From: Gallaecimonas kandeliae
GTDB lineage: Bacteria > Pseudomonadota > Gammaproteobacteria > Enterobacterales > Gallaecimonadaceae
Direction of reading: 5' to 3'
Assembly (NCBI RefSeq): GCF_030450055.1
Contig: NZ_CP118480.1
Coordinates: 3,285,501 to 3,349,500 of the forward strand
DNA: 64,000 nt
Numbering within the stretch: the stretch's first letter is position 1; each line of letters begins with the position of its first letter. Positions 53,582-63,521 of this stretch are shown here, in pieces. The translations under genes were made by a program, and so were the position numbers. Under the pieces are notes generated by a model. It ran no database searches, was not told the origin of the DNA, and saw only the letters and a program-made list of their open reading frames with translations.

Positions 53582-54607
53582 TTACTCCTTCTCGAATGCA
53601 ATGGCGCGCACCCAGTCACCGGACTTGACGCCCAGGGCGTCGGCGGTGGCCTGGTCCAGCACCAAGTCGCCCTTGCGGTGCAGGGCGCTGGCCAGGGTGC
53701 AGCGGAAATTCTGAATGTCGGTGTTGGACACCATGGTCTTGACGCCGTCGCTGGTATCGCCGATCAGCACCTGCACCCGCTCGCTCTCGCGGATGGCCTT
53801 GATATGGTCGATGTCGCACTCGACGGTGGGGCCGGCATCGAAGATGTCCACGTAACCGCGCCAGCGGAAGCCCTCTGTGGTGAGCAGCTTGAGGGCCGGC
53901 CTGGTCTTGTCATGGACCTCGCCTATGACGCCCTGGGCCGCCTTGGGCAGCATGGCCACGTAGACGGGGTGGCGGGGCATCAGCTCGGCGATGAAGGTCT
54001 TCTTGCCAAGGCCGGACAGGTAGTCAGCCTGGGGGAATTCCATGTCGAAGAAGTGTTCTTCGAGCCAGGCCCAGAAGGGGGAATGACCCTGCTCGTCGGA
54101 CACACCGCGCATCTCGGCGATGATGATGTCGGCGAAGCGGTCGCGGAACTCGGCCAGGAACAGGAAGCGGCACTTGGACAACAAGCGGCCGTTATGGCCC
54201 TGGCGATGGCTTTCGCTCAAGAAGAGGGTGCAAAGCTCGGACACCCCAGAGTAGTCGTTACACAGGCTCAGGGTCTTGTGCTCTTTATGCACGCCGAGGC
54301 CGGGGGAAGAGTGCACGGCACTGCCCAGGTGGTAGTGCCAGAAGGCGTCAGACTGCCCTACCCTGGCCTCCAGGGCCGTGGTACCCACCACTTCCCCGGT
54401 GTCGGTGTCTTCCATGACCAGCAGGTAGCCTTGCTCACCGCTTTGGCACTCATCGTCGCCCAGGGCGAAAGAGGCTTCGGAATAGGCGATCTTGGCCGCC
54501 AGCCGCTCTTCGTTGACGGGCAAGGAGGTAAAGCCGACGCCGGATTCCTCGGCGATGCGCAGCAGGGCGCCCAGATCTCGGCTGGCGATGGGACGAATGA
54601 CCAGCAT
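53582..54607 (-). CDS. astA: arginine N-succinyltransferase
   Basis: First step of the AST pathway: succinyl-CoA plus arginine gives N2-succinylarginine. It is 341 residues, full length. Family blocks are MLVIRPIASRDLGALLRIAEESGVGFTSLP, TTALEARVGQSDAFWHYHLG, SELCTLFLSESHRQGHNGRLLSKCRFLFLAEFR and FRWRGYVDIFDAGPTVECDI. It lies 3 bp before astD and 61 bp after astC, all one strand. Confidence 0.97.
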   Translation of the reverse strand: MLVIRPIASRDLGALLRIAEESGVGFTSLPVNEERLAAKIAYSEASFALGDDECQSGEQGYLLVMEDTDTGEVVGTTALEARVGQSDAFWHYHLGSAVHSSPGLGVHKEHKTLSLCNDYSGVSELCTLFLSESHRQGHNGRLLSKCRFLFLAEFRDRFADIIIAEMRGVSDEQGHSPFWAWLEEHFFDMEFPQADYLSGLGKKTFIAELMPRHPVYVAMLPKAAQGVIGEVHDKTRPALKLLTTEGFRWRGYVDIFDAGPTVECDIDHIKAIRESERVQVLIGDTSDGVKTMVSNTDIQNFRCTLASALHRKGDLVLDQATADALGVKSGDWVRAIAFEKE

Positions 54608-54668
54608 AGATGGCTCCTTAAATTGAGATTTGAGTCACAAGGGCGGCCCGCAGGCCGCCCAAGTCGGC

Positions 54669-55970
<1,302 letters not shown>

Positions 55971-56161
55971 TTATGTTTGAACTGGCCGGGCACTGCCTGT
56001 GCCCATCTTACCGTTAGATGTACTGTGGGACTGATTGTCGCAAAAAACTTTGCTTATCAAAGATAATGAAACATTGGCGGGGTTAATTCGATAACAGGAC
56101 GGTAAAAATGCGTTTGCAAAGTCCTTGACTAGACTGATGAAAACCCTTGGAGGATAAGCAA

Positions 56162-56542
56162 ATGAACCACCCCCTGGTGCCCCTTTTGGGGCGCATATTG
56201 TTGGCCGCCATCTTCATCCTTTCCGGCTTCGGCAAGATAACCGCCTACGCCGGCACCCAGGGCTATATGGAACACATGGGCCTGCCCGGCTCCATGCTGC
56301 CACTGGTGATACTGCTGGAGCTGGGCGGCGGCATTTTGCTGGTACTGGGCTACTTCACCCGCTGGACAGCCCTGGCTTTGGCCCTGTTCTCCATCGCCAC
56401 GGCCCTTATCTTCCACAGCGGTGGCGATCAAACCCAGCAGATCATGTTCCTCAAGAACCTGGCCATGGCCGGCGGTTTCCTGATGCTGATGGCCCATGGC
56501 GCCGGCCCATGGAGCCTGGACGCCAAAAGGCAGAAGGATTAG
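56162..56542 (+). CDS. DoxX family membrane protein
   Basis: A 126-residue four-helix inner-membrane protein of the DoxX/DoxD family ([50 protein letters not shown]). Related proteins are implicated in thiol/redox or oxidative-stress functions, but the role of this type is not defined. GGAGG lies 8 nt before ATG 56162. The 275-bp region upstream, shared with the divergent astC promoter, has one small stem (GGGCAC/GTGCCC at 55988-56004) and no recognised operator. The 3' end overlaps convergent pabA by 4 bp. Confidence 0.88.
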   Translation: MNHPLVPLLGRILLAAIFILSGFGKITAYAGTQGYMEHMGLPGSMLPLVILLELGGGILLVLGYFTRWTALALALFSIATALIFHSGGDQTQQIMFLKNLAMAGGFLMLMAHGAGPWSLDAKRQKD

Positions 56543-57102
56543 AGGGCCAGGAAGTTGGCCAGCAGCTGGTGGCCAGCTTCGGTCAGTATGGCTTCGGGAT
56601 GGAACTGCACCCCGTGTAGGGCCCAGTCGCCATGGCGAAAGCCCATGATGAGCCCCTCTTCCGTCCAGGCGTTGACCTCCAGCTCGGCAGGCAGGCCCTG
56701 CCTTTCCACCAGCAAGGAATGGTAACGGGTGACGGTGAGGGGTTCGGGCAAGCCCTCGAAGAGGCCGCTGCCGTCATGGCGGATGGCGCTGGTCTTGCCA
56801 TGCATCACCTGGGGTGCCCGCACCACCTTGCCTCCCAGGGCCTGGGCCATGGCCTGGTGCCCAAGGCAGACCCCCAGCATCGGCAACCTGCCCTTGAAAT
56901 GATCGATGGCGGCCAGGGAAATGCCGGCCTGGTCGGGGCTGCAGGGGCCAGGGGAGATCACCAGGTGCGACGGCGTCAGCGCCGCTATGTCCGCCAGGTC
57001 CAGCTCGTCATTACGCTTGACCAGCACCTCCTGCCCCAGCTCCTGAAAATACTGGACCAGGTTGAAGGTGAAGGAGTCGTAGTTGTCGATGACCAGCAGC
57101 AT
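56539..57102 (-). CDS. pabA: aminodeoxychorismate/anthranilate synthase glutamine amidotransferase subunit (PabA)
   Basis: A 187-residue class I glutamine amidotransferase that delivers ammonia for 4-aminobenzoate (folate) or anthranilate synthesis. Opening [23 protein letters not shown], nucleophile Cys in [15 protein letters not shown], and His/Glu in VQFHPEAI complete the triad. The neighbourhood with astC/argD matches the pabA-argD proximity in enterobacteria, so PabA is preferred over TrpG. Confidence 0.94.
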   Translation of the reverse strand: MLLVIDNYDSFTFNLVQYFQELGQEVLVKRNDELDLADIAALTPSHLVISPGPCSPDQAGISLAAIDHFKGRLPMLGVCLGHQAMAQALGGKVVRAPQVMHGKTSAIRHDGSGLFEGLPEPLTVTRYHSLLVERQGLPAELEVNAWTEEGLIMGFRHGDWALHGVQFHPEAILTEAGHQLLANFLAL

Positions 57103-57481
57103 TTATATGGCAACCAATTGATAATAAAGAGATGGATGGCGAGTTCGCCGGTTTGACACCTTCAGGTTCTGCATCGGCCCCGGACGACTCGCTAAGAACC
57201 CCTCGTTTCAGGAGCGGCGCTATTGTCGCCGATGCGGCCGAGCTAATGAAGGGGTTGTTGATGCTGATCTGGCCAAACGCCCGGGGCCTGGCCGTTACAG
57301 CCAGTGCGTTCTACTTACCACAGCGGGCTTTCGCCCCAACCCTAGCAGTGACCATTAGCAGGAACACTTCGCCGGCACGGCCAAGCATGCCGCCCTCTTC
57401 GCATAATTTTCAAACAAAGTCTTGATGTTTCTTTGACCACCTGCTTTTATTGACTGACTGGTCAGTCAATAAAAGAAAAAC
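57103..57481. other. 379-bp gap upstream of the TetR/LolA/ABC operon
   Basis: No gene is recognised. It holds a small GGCGA/TCGCC inverted repeat near 57138-57149, a wide-spaced inverted repeat (GCATCGGC at 57171-57178, GCCGATGC at 57228-57235) and, at its right end, the 32-bp operator palindrome at 57444-57475. The right third becomes AT-rich, as expected of a promoter. Nothing else of note was seen. Confidence 0.6.
57444..57475. promoter_or_regulatory. 32-bp TetR-type operator palindrome
   Basis: The two 16-bp halves, CTTTTATTGACTGACT and GGTCAGTCAATAAAAG, are inverted copies with a single mismatch at the centre. It ends 6 nt before the TetR start codon, so a bound repressor would cover the translation start region. 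The TGACTGACTGGTCAGTCA core is typical of TetR-family sites. Confidence 0.88.
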
Positions 57482-58102
57482 ATGGCACCCAAGATAGTGG
57501 ACAAGGCAGCCCGGCGGGCTGCAATCACCCAGGCGGCATCCGAGGTCTTTGCCCAGAAGGGTTTCCAGGGCACCTCGGTGGATGACATAGCCCGGGCGGC
57601 CGGGGTCAGCAAGGGCTCGCTGTACGGGTACTTCAAGAACAAGGAAGACATCTTCTACGCCACCTTCCAGGCCTATCAGGCCGAGCTGATGGGCCAATGT
57701 GAAGCGGCCATGGCCGCCCAAGAAACCATGGGGGGCAGGCTCAATGCCTGCCTGATGGTGACGGTGTTGTCATTGCAGGAGCACATAGTGCTCTTTCCCC
57801 TGACGCTGGAGCTGTGGGCGGCGGCCAGTTCCGGCCCGGCCAGGGGGAGCTTCGGCCAGATCATGGAGGGGATGTATCGCGAGTTTCGCGCCATGACGGC
57901 CGGGCTGATCCAGGCCGGCCAGGCCAATGGCGAGTTCAGGGAAGACGCCGATGCCGACGCCGCCGCCGCCTGGCTGGTGGGGGGCATCGACGGCCTGATG
58001 TTGCAGTACTGGTTCGACAGGAGCCTGGACGTCAAACGACTGACCGAACATTTCCTGGCCATGGTGCTAAGGGGTATCGGAACAGAAGGAGGAGCCAAGT
58101 GA
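57482..58102 (+). CDS. TetR-family transcriptional regulator
   Basis: A 206-residue TetR repressor. The HTH is FAQKGFQGTSVDDIARAAGVSKGSLYGYFKNKEDIF; the C-terminal ligand-binding domain (about 80-200) is all-helical and hydrophobic, as for lipid or drug ligands. It is the first gene of the six-gene export operon and its stop overlaps the LolA-like start (GTGA). Autoregulation through the 32-bp palindrome is strongly suggested by position. Confidence 0.94.
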   Translation: MAPKIVDKAARRAAITQAASEVFAQKGFQGTSVDDIARAAGVSKGSLYGYFKNKEDIFYATFQAYQAELMGQCEAAMAAQETMGGRLNACLMVTVLSLQEHIVLFPLTLELWAAASSGPARGSFGQIMEGMYREFRAMTAGLIQAGQANGEFREDADADAAAAWLVGGIDGLMLQYWFDRSLDVKRLTEHFLAMVLRGIGTEGGAK

Positions 58103-58908
58103 GGGAAATACGAAAAGGGATGCTCGTGGCAGCTTGTTGCCTGCTGTGCCAGGTGTCGGCGCTGGCGGCACTGCCCATGCCACTGCCCAAGAGCGACGGG
58201 CCGGATCCGACGGCGCTGATCAAAGAGACCTTGGACAACTGGCGCGGTAACTCTTCCTACACCAAGGTGACCATGACGGTGCACAGGCCCAGCTGGGAGA
58301 GGACCATGGCCATGTCGTCCTGGACCCGGGGCGAGGACGACTCGCTGGTGCGTTTCACGGCGCCGGCCAAGGATGCGGGCAACGCCACCCTCAAGCTGGG
58401 CGACGACATGTGGATCTTCAACCCCAAGCTGAATCAGATCATCAAGCTGCCGGCCAGCATGATGGCCCAGTCCTGGATGGGGTCCGATTTCTCCTACAAC
58501 GACCTGGCCAAGGCCAACGACATCCTCACCCAATATAGCCACCGCATAGTCCGCATCAGCCAGCAGGACGGCCACCAGGTTTACGACATCGAGGCCCTGC
58601 CCAAGCCCAATGCGGCCACTGTCTGGGGCAAGCAACTGGTGCGCGTCCGCGACGACGGCGTGCTGCTCGGCGAGCAATATTTCGACCAGGACATGCAGCC
58701 GGTCAAGGTGATGGAGACCATCCAGGTCGGGGAGCTTGGCGGCCGCCAATACCCGGTGGCGATGACCATGCACCAGGCCGGCGCCGACGACAGCTGGACG
58801 AAGGTAGAGTATCTGCAGGCCAGCTTCGATGTCGCCATTCCAGGCGCCCTCCTGACCAAGTCCAACCTGCGCAACCCCCGCCACTACGAACTCAAGGGGC
58901 AAGACTGA
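58099..58908 (+). CDS. LolA-like periplasmic outer-membrane lipoprotein-sorting family protein
   Basis: A 269-residue exported protein with signal (MLVAACCLLCQVSALA). The GTG start at 58099 is preceded by GGAGG and overlaps the TetR stop. The body fits the 'outer membrane lipoprotein-sorting protein' LolA/LolB-like fold family: SYTKVTMTVHRPSWERTMAMSSWTRG, RFTAPAKDAGNATLKLGDDMWIFNPKLNQIIKLP, MAQSWMGSDFSYNDLAK and a final FDVAIPGALLTKSNLRNP. Such proteins have an open hydrophobic half-barrel able to hold acyl chains. As part of this operon it would shuttle cargo from the ABC permease to the outer membrane (inference). Confidence 0.88.
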   Translation: MREIRKGMLVAACCLLCQVSALAALPMPLPKSDGPDPTALIKETLDNWRGNSSYTKVTMTVHRPSWERTMAMSSWTRGEDDSLVRFTAPAKDAGNATLKLGDDMWIFNPKLNQIIKLPASMMAQSWMGSDFSYNDLAKANDILTQYSHRIVRISQQDGHQVYDIEALPKPNAATVWGKQLVRVRDDGVLLGEQYFDQDMQPVKVMETIQVGELGGRQYPVAMTMHQAGADDSWTKVEYLQASFDVAIPGALLTKSNLRNPRHYELKGQD

Positions 58909-60128
58909 TGCTTCTCTCCCTGGCCTGGCGGAACCTGTGGCGCCAACCCCGCCGCACGGCGCTAAACCTGCTCAGCATCGCCTTCGCGTCCACGGTGATG
59001 GTGTTTCTGCTGTCTTTTCAGCTCGGCACCTACGCCACCATGAAGGAAAACCTGCTGCGTATCCTCGACGGCTTCGCCCAGGTTCAGCCCCAGGGCTATC
59101 AGGCCGACCCGGATCTGAAGAAGCGCATCCAAGACCCGGAGCAGCTGATGGCCGGGCTGAAGAAGCAATTTGCCGGGGTCGCCATGGCGCCGCGCGCCAC
59201 CACCTTCGCCATCCTGTCCCTGGGGGAAAAGAGCGTCGGCGCCGCCCTGATGGGGGTGGACCCGGCCAGGGAAGTCCAGGTCACAAGGCTGCACAGCAGC
59301 ATGGTTCAGGGGCGCTACCTCGAAGCCGGCGACAGCGATGCCATAGTCCTCGGCAGCTCCCTTGCCCGCAACCTCGGGGTCAAGGCAGGGGATAGCCTGA
59401 CCCTGCTCGGCGAAGGCCTGGACGGCAGCATCGCCGCCGATGTGCTGGAGGTGGTGGGGATCTTCTCCACCGGCACCGCGGACATCGACCGGCAGTTCTC
59501 GCAGATGCCCTTAAGGCGCTTCCAAAGCACCTTCGCCATGGGCAAGGCGGTGAACCTCGTCGCCTTGTCCGGCCCCAGCCTGGCGGCCATCAACCAGGCC
59601 CTGCCGGCCCTCGTCAAGGCCTTGCAGGGCCAAGGGCTGGCGGTGCAGCCCTGGCAGGCCCTGGAGCCGGGCATGGACGGGGCCATCAGCCTGGATCTCA
59701 ACACCTCACTGATGTGGTACGTAAGCCTGGTGATAGTGGTGGTCTTTATCGTCCTCAACACCCTGTTGATGTCGGTGCTGGAGCGCACCAGGGAATTCGG
59801 GGTGTTGCTGGCCATCGGCATGGGGCCGGGCAGGATAGGGGCCATGATCTGGCTCGAACTGATGTTGCTGGCCTTCTTCGGCCTGGCGCTAGGCATCGCC
59901 ATCGGCGGCGCCATCACCCTGGTGACGGGCCACTACGGCATGTCGATGCCAGGGGCCGAGGCCATCTTTTCCCAGTGGGGGCTGCCCGGCAAGTTGTACC
60001 CCAGGTTAAGCCTGCTGAGCCTCAGCGCCGGCCCCGGCGCCATGGCGCTCTGTATTTTCCTTTCCGGGTTCATTCCCTATCTCAAAGTACGCAGGCTGGC
60101 GCCTGTGGATGCCATGAGGGCGGCCTGA
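58908..60128 (+). CDS. FtsX/MacB/LolCE-type ABC permease 1
   Basis: A 406-residue permease: one N-terminal helix after LAWRNLWRQPRRTALNLLSIAFAS, a large periplasmic MacB-PCD-like domain (about 45-265), then three C-terminal helices of the FtsX domain with LERTREFGVLLAIGMGPGRI. LolC/E and MacB share this type VII layout, which extrudes substrates from the membrane or periplasm rather than importing. It overlaps the LolA-like gene by 1 nt (TGATG) and is a paralog of permease 2, same length. Confidence 0.93.
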   Translation: MLLSLAWRNLWRQPRRTALNLLSIAFASTVMVFLLSFQLGTYATMKENLLRILDGFAQVQPQGYQADPDLKKRIQDPEQLMAGLKKQFAGVAMAPRATTFAILSLGEKSVGAALMGVDPAREVQVTRLHSSMVQGRYLEAGDSDAIVLGSSLARNLGVKAGDSLTLLGEGLDGSIAADVLEVVGIFSTGTADIDRQFSQMPLRRFQSTFAMGKAVNLVALSGPSLAAINQALPALVKALQGQGLAVQPWQALEPGMDGAISLDLNTSLMWYVSLVIVVVFIVLNTLLMSVLERTREFGVLLAIGMGPGRIGAMIWLELMLLAFFGLALGIAIGGAITLVTGHYGMSMPGAEAIFSQWGLPGKLYPRLSLLSLSAGPGAMALCIFLSGFIPYLKVRRLAPVDAMRAA

Positions 60129-61348
60129 TGCGTGTTTTATTGATCCTCTTTCCCTTCGCCTGGCGCAACCTGTGGCGCAACTGGCGGCGCACCCTGATCA
60201 CCTTGCTGGTGGTCAGCATCGGCGTCTGGTCCATCCTCACCTTTAACGCGCTGATCCGGGCCTGGTCAGACAGCTCCCTCAAGGGCAGCCTGAAAAACAT
60301 GACGGCCCAGATCCAGCTCCATGCCCCCGGCTATCTGGACGACCCGGACATGAGGCACAGTTTCACGCCAGCGGCGGCCTTGCTCGCCAGGCTCGATGGC
60401 CCTGACATCAGCCACTGGGCGCCGCGGGTGCGCATCCCGGCCATAGTGCAGAGCGAATACAAGACCCTTCCCATCAGCCTGGTGGGGATAGAGCCGGCAA
60501 GAGAAGCGGGGCTGTCCTTCATCGCCGATTGCCCCCTGCAGGGCGCCCGGCTCCTAGGCGACAAAGACCCCGGCGTGCTCATCGGCCGCCACCTGGCCGA
60601 ACGGCTCAAGACCCGTCTCGGCAAGCGCCTGGTGGTCATGGCCAACGACGCCGAGGGCAAGTTGCAGGAACGGGGCGTGGTCATCAAGGGTATTTATGCT
60701 GCTTCCCAGCCCCTGGAGGACAGCCTGCTGTTCATCGGCCTTGAGCAGGCCCAGCATTTCGCCCATGCCGGGGGCCAAATCTCGGAGATCGCCCTGATGA
60801 CCAGGGAGCCGCCGGGCATGGCCTCTGTCCTGGCAAAACTGAAGGCTGCGGCGCCTGCGCTGGATATCCAGGGCTGGGATACATTGGAACCCATGACCAA
60901 GGGCATACACGACCTCACCCAGGGCTTTATCTATGTGTGGCTGTGGGTGATGTTCGTGCTGATCGCCATAGGCGTGGTCAACACCCAGCTGATGGCCGTC
61001 TTTGAGCGCACCCGGGAGTTCGGGTTGCTGCAGGCCCTGGGCTTCAGGCCCAGCTGGATCATGCTGGAAGTGCTGCTGGAGGCGGTGCAGATCATCGGTT
61101 TCGGTGTGCTCCTGGGGGCCATCTCCGCCTACCTGACCGTCTACGCCTTGAAAGACGGCATCTCCTTGGAGGGTCTGTCGGCCGGGGCCGACTTCCTGGG
61201 CATAGAACGGGTGCTCTATCCGCGCCTCGAGCTCAAGGAATTCGTGACCACTGTTCTGGTGGTCTGGGGCCTTGGCGTGCTCACCGCCCTGTGGCCGGCC
61301 CGTAGGGCGACCCGTTTCAACGCCATCGAAGCCATGCGCTCAACCTGA
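60128..61348 (+). CDS. FtsX/MacB/LolCE-type ABC permease 2
   Basis: A 406-residue partner of the preceding gene, with FAWRNLWRNWRRTLITLLVVSIG at the N-terminus, a periplasmic domain to about residue 265, and the FtsX signature FERTREFGLLQALGFRPSW before the last helices. The frame is open 400 bp further upstream, but ATG 60128 overlaps the preceding stop (TGATG) and gives the family N-terminus. With permease 1 it would form a heterodimer, as LolC and LolE do. Confidence 0.93.
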   Translation: MRVLLILFPFAWRNLWRNWRRTLITLLVVSIGVWSILTFNALIRAWSDSSLKGSLKNMTAQIQLHAPGYLDDPDMRHSFTPAAALLARLDGPDISHWAPRVRIPAIVQSEYKTLPISLVGIEPAREAGLSFIADCPLQGARLLGDKDPGVLIGRHLAERLKTRLGKRLVVMANDAEGKLQERGVVIKGIYAASQPLEDSLLFIGLEQAQHFAHAGGQISEIALMTREPPGMASVLAKLKAAAPALDIQGWDTLEPMTKGIHDLTQGFIYVWLWVMFVLIAIGVVNTQLMAVFERTREFGLLQALGFRPSWIMLEVLLEAVQIIGFGVLLGAISAYLTVYALKDGISLEGLSAGADFLGIERVLYPRLELKEFVTTVLVVWGLGVLTALWPARRATRFNAIEAMRST

Positions 61349-61357
61349 GGGACAACA

Positions 61358-62050
61358 ATGAACGCCATCTTGCAATGTAAACAGCTGACCAAGCGCTACC
61401 ATCAGGGCGAGACGACGGTGGAAGCCCTGCGCGGCGTGGATCTGTGCTTCGACAAGGGGGAGTTCGTGTCCATCTCCGGCCCCTCTGGTTCGGGGAAAAG
61501 CACCCTGCTGCACATCATCGGCAGCCTGGAGCAGCCTTCGGCGGGGGAAGTGATCCTCGACGGCACGCCTTTGTTCGAGGAAAGCAAACAGCAGCTTGCC
61601 GACCTGCGCCTCAACCGCATCGGCTTCGTGTTCCAGGCCTATAACCTGATCCCGGTACTGACGGCCGCCGAAAATATCGAATTTATCCTGCAGTTGCAGG
61701 GTGTGGACGCCACCAGCCGCAGGGCACGCTCTTCCGAGCTCTTGGAGCAGGTCGGCCTGGCCGGCCTCGGTGACCGCAAGCCCGGCCAGCTTTCCGGCGG
61801 CCAGCAGCAGCGGGTGGCGGTGGCCAGGGCCCTGGCCAACCATCCGGCCATAGTGCTGGCGGACGAGCCCACCGCCAACCTCGACTCGAAAAACTCCGAC
61901 GAGCTCCTGGCCTTGATGTCCAGGCTCAATGAAGAGTCCAAGGTGACCATCATAGTCGCCACCCACGATCCCAAGGTGATAGCCCACACCAAAAGGCACA
62001 TAGTGCTCACCGACGGGCTGATCGAAAGCGACCAGAGCAAGGCGGCCTGA
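61358..62050 (+). CDS. LolD/MacB-type ABC ATPase
   Basis: A 230-residue ATPase: Walker A SGPSGSGKSTLLHIIG, Q-loop FVFQAYNLIPVLTAAENI, signature LSGGQQQRVAVARALANHP, Walker B IVLADEPTANLD and H-loop ATHDPKV. The stretch between Q-loop and signature fits the LolD/MacB/FtsE group that drives type VII (mechanotransmission) permeases. It lies 9 bp after permease 2, and its stop overlaps the start of the beta-barrel gene. Confidence 0.95.
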   Translation: MNAILQCKQLTKRYHQGETTVEALRGVDLCFDKGEFVSISGPSGSGKSTLLHIIGSLEQPSAGEVILDGTPLFEESKQQLADLRLNRIGFVFQAYNLIPVLTAAENIEFILQLQGVDATSRRARSSELLEQVGLAGLGDRKPGQLSGGQQQRVAVARALANHPAIVLADEPTANLDSKNSDELLALMSRLNEESKVTIIVATHDPKVIAHTKRHIVLTDGLIESDQSKAA

Positions 62051-63279
62051 TGCGCAGCTGGTTTTTCCTGTCGCTGCTCTGTTTTGCCGCCCAGGGTGCG
62101 GATCTCGGCGGCAGGGTGAAAGTCGGCGGCGACTGGCAGGATGGCGGCAGCCAGAGCCTGGATGAAGCCCTGGGCCACAAGACCAGCGCCGAGACGAGTG
62201 CCCAGCTCAGGCTGGCCCTGGCCCAGAGCCTGGGCAACTGGGCCTTCAAGGCGGCCTGGCAGCTCGACGGCAGCCAGGGCAGCGCCGTGGCATTGGCCAA
62301 GGACAAGGCCGCCGCCTTTCCCGAGCTTGCCCAGGGGAGCGACGACAGCCTCTGGGACCTGCAACAAGGTTGGCGGGCAGGACACGACAGCCAGTACCAG
62401 CAGCGCTGGGACAGGCTCAACCTCGGTTATTCGGGCCAAAATTTGGTAATGAGGTTGGGCAGGCAGGCGCTGACCTGGGGTGCGGGGCAGGTGTTCCACC
62501 CCATGGATCTGGTCAACCCCTTCCAGCCGGTGCAACTGGATACGGCCTACAAGCGCGGCACCGACCTGGCCTATGGCCAGTGGCTTTTCGACGGCGGCGC
62601 CGACCTGCAAGTTGCCCTGGTCCCCCATAAGAACAGGGATGGCTTCGACGCCGACGGCGGCAAGCCTACCCAGGCCCTCTTCGCCAGTATCCCTGGAGAG
62701 AAGCTGCAATGGACCCTGCTGGCGGCCAGCGACAGAGGCGACCCCACTTTCGGGGCGGGCGCCAGCGGCCCCTTTGGGGAAAACATCTGGAACCTGGAGC
62801 TGGTCAGTACCGGGCTAAGGCAGGGGGGCCATGCCCGTTCCCTGCTGTTCAACCTGACCCGGGCCGGCATCATCTGGCAGGGGGACTACACCGCTTTTGT
62901 CGAGTATTACCACAACGGCTTCGGCCAACCCCGGCGCCATTACAGCCTGGCGGAACTGGCCCCTTCCCTGGCGGTGCGGCTCAGGCGCGGGCAGCAATTC
63001 GTGACGGCCAGGGATTACCTGGCCCTGGGGGGCACCTGGCAGTGGACCCCCCTGGTGCAGCTGATGCCAAGCCTGATCCTCAACCTCAAGGATGCCAGCG
63101 CCCTGTTCGACACCCAGCTCAGCTGGTCCCTGAGCGACAACCTGACCTTCAAGGCCGACCTGCGCCTGCCCATGGGCAACAAGGGCACAGAGTTCGGCGG
63201 CCTGCCCCTGCTCCAGGACCAAGCCCCCTACCTGACCCAACCCAGGCAGCTGCAAGTCCAACTTGAGCTGTATTTCTAG
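62050..63279 (+). CDS. outer-membrane beta-barrel protein closing the export operon
   Basis: A 409-residue protein with signal (SWFFLSLLCFAAQGA) and amphipathic beta strands throughout, ending LQVQLELYF, a proper C-terminal Phe beta-signal. The block LGRQALTWGAGQVFHPMDLVNPF is a signature seen in large outer-membrane barrels of the DUF1302-like type that accompany RND/LolA lipid transporters. By context it is the outer-membrane acceptor or channel of the LolA-like/ABC system. Start overlaps the ATPase stop (TGATG). Confidence 0.85.
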   Translation: MRSWFFLSLLCFAAQGADLGGRVKVGGDWQDGGSQSLDEALGHKTSAETSAQLRLALAQSLGNWAFKAAWQLDGSQGSAVALAKDKAAAFPELAQGSDDSLWDLQQGWRAGHDSQYQQRWDRLNLGYSGQNLVMRLGRQALTWGAGQVFHPMDLVNPFQPVQLDTAYKRGTDLAYGQWLFDGGADLQVALVPHKNRDGFDADGGKPTQALFASIPGEKLQWTLLAASDRGDPTFGAGASGPFGENIWNLELVSTGLRQGGHARSLLFNLTRAGIIWQGDYTAFVEYYHNGFGQPRRHYSLAELAPSLAVRLRRGQQFVTARDYLALGGTWQWTPLVQLMPSLILNLKDASALFDTQLSWSLSDNLTFKADLRLPMGNKGTEFGGLPLLQDQAPYLTQPRQLQVQLELYF

Positions 63280-63445
63280 TTGGCGAACGGCAAGGAAGAA
63301 TAGAGATGCAATAGGAGTAACGGGTTCCCCGGCAGCAGCTGCAGTGGTAACAAGGCGTGTCCTGCGCAGATACCAACTCAGAACGCGGGCGGGTCATCCG
63401 GCGACTCCTTCGGCCAAGGGGATCCTATAAGCCTAGAACCCCATA

Positions 63446-63475
63446 TCACAGCGTCAACTGAAGATGGGTGTCCTT
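63446..63475 (-). pseudogene. remnant of a second immunity-like gene (3' end only)
   Basis: Read leftward this segment encodes KDTHLQLTL followed by a stop, against KDTHLELTL in the immunity-like gene at 63522-63878. The DNA match covers roughly 63449-63477 against 63558-63585 with a few differences and an indel. No start or body of a gene is present; the upstream sequence is A-rich low-complexity. It is most simply the tail of a displaced paralog. Confidence 0.7.
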
Positions 63476-63509
63476 TTTATTTTCTTTTTTATTTTCTCTT
63501 TTTATTTTC
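63474..63509. repeat. short T-rich tandem repeat
   Basis: Three near-identical units of TTTTTATTTTC (63474-63484, 63485-63496 with one extra T, 63499-63509), between the immunity-like gene and its remnant copy. Low-complexity DNA unlike the rest of the window. Confidence 0.85.
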
Positions 63510-63521
63510 TTTATTAATCCC

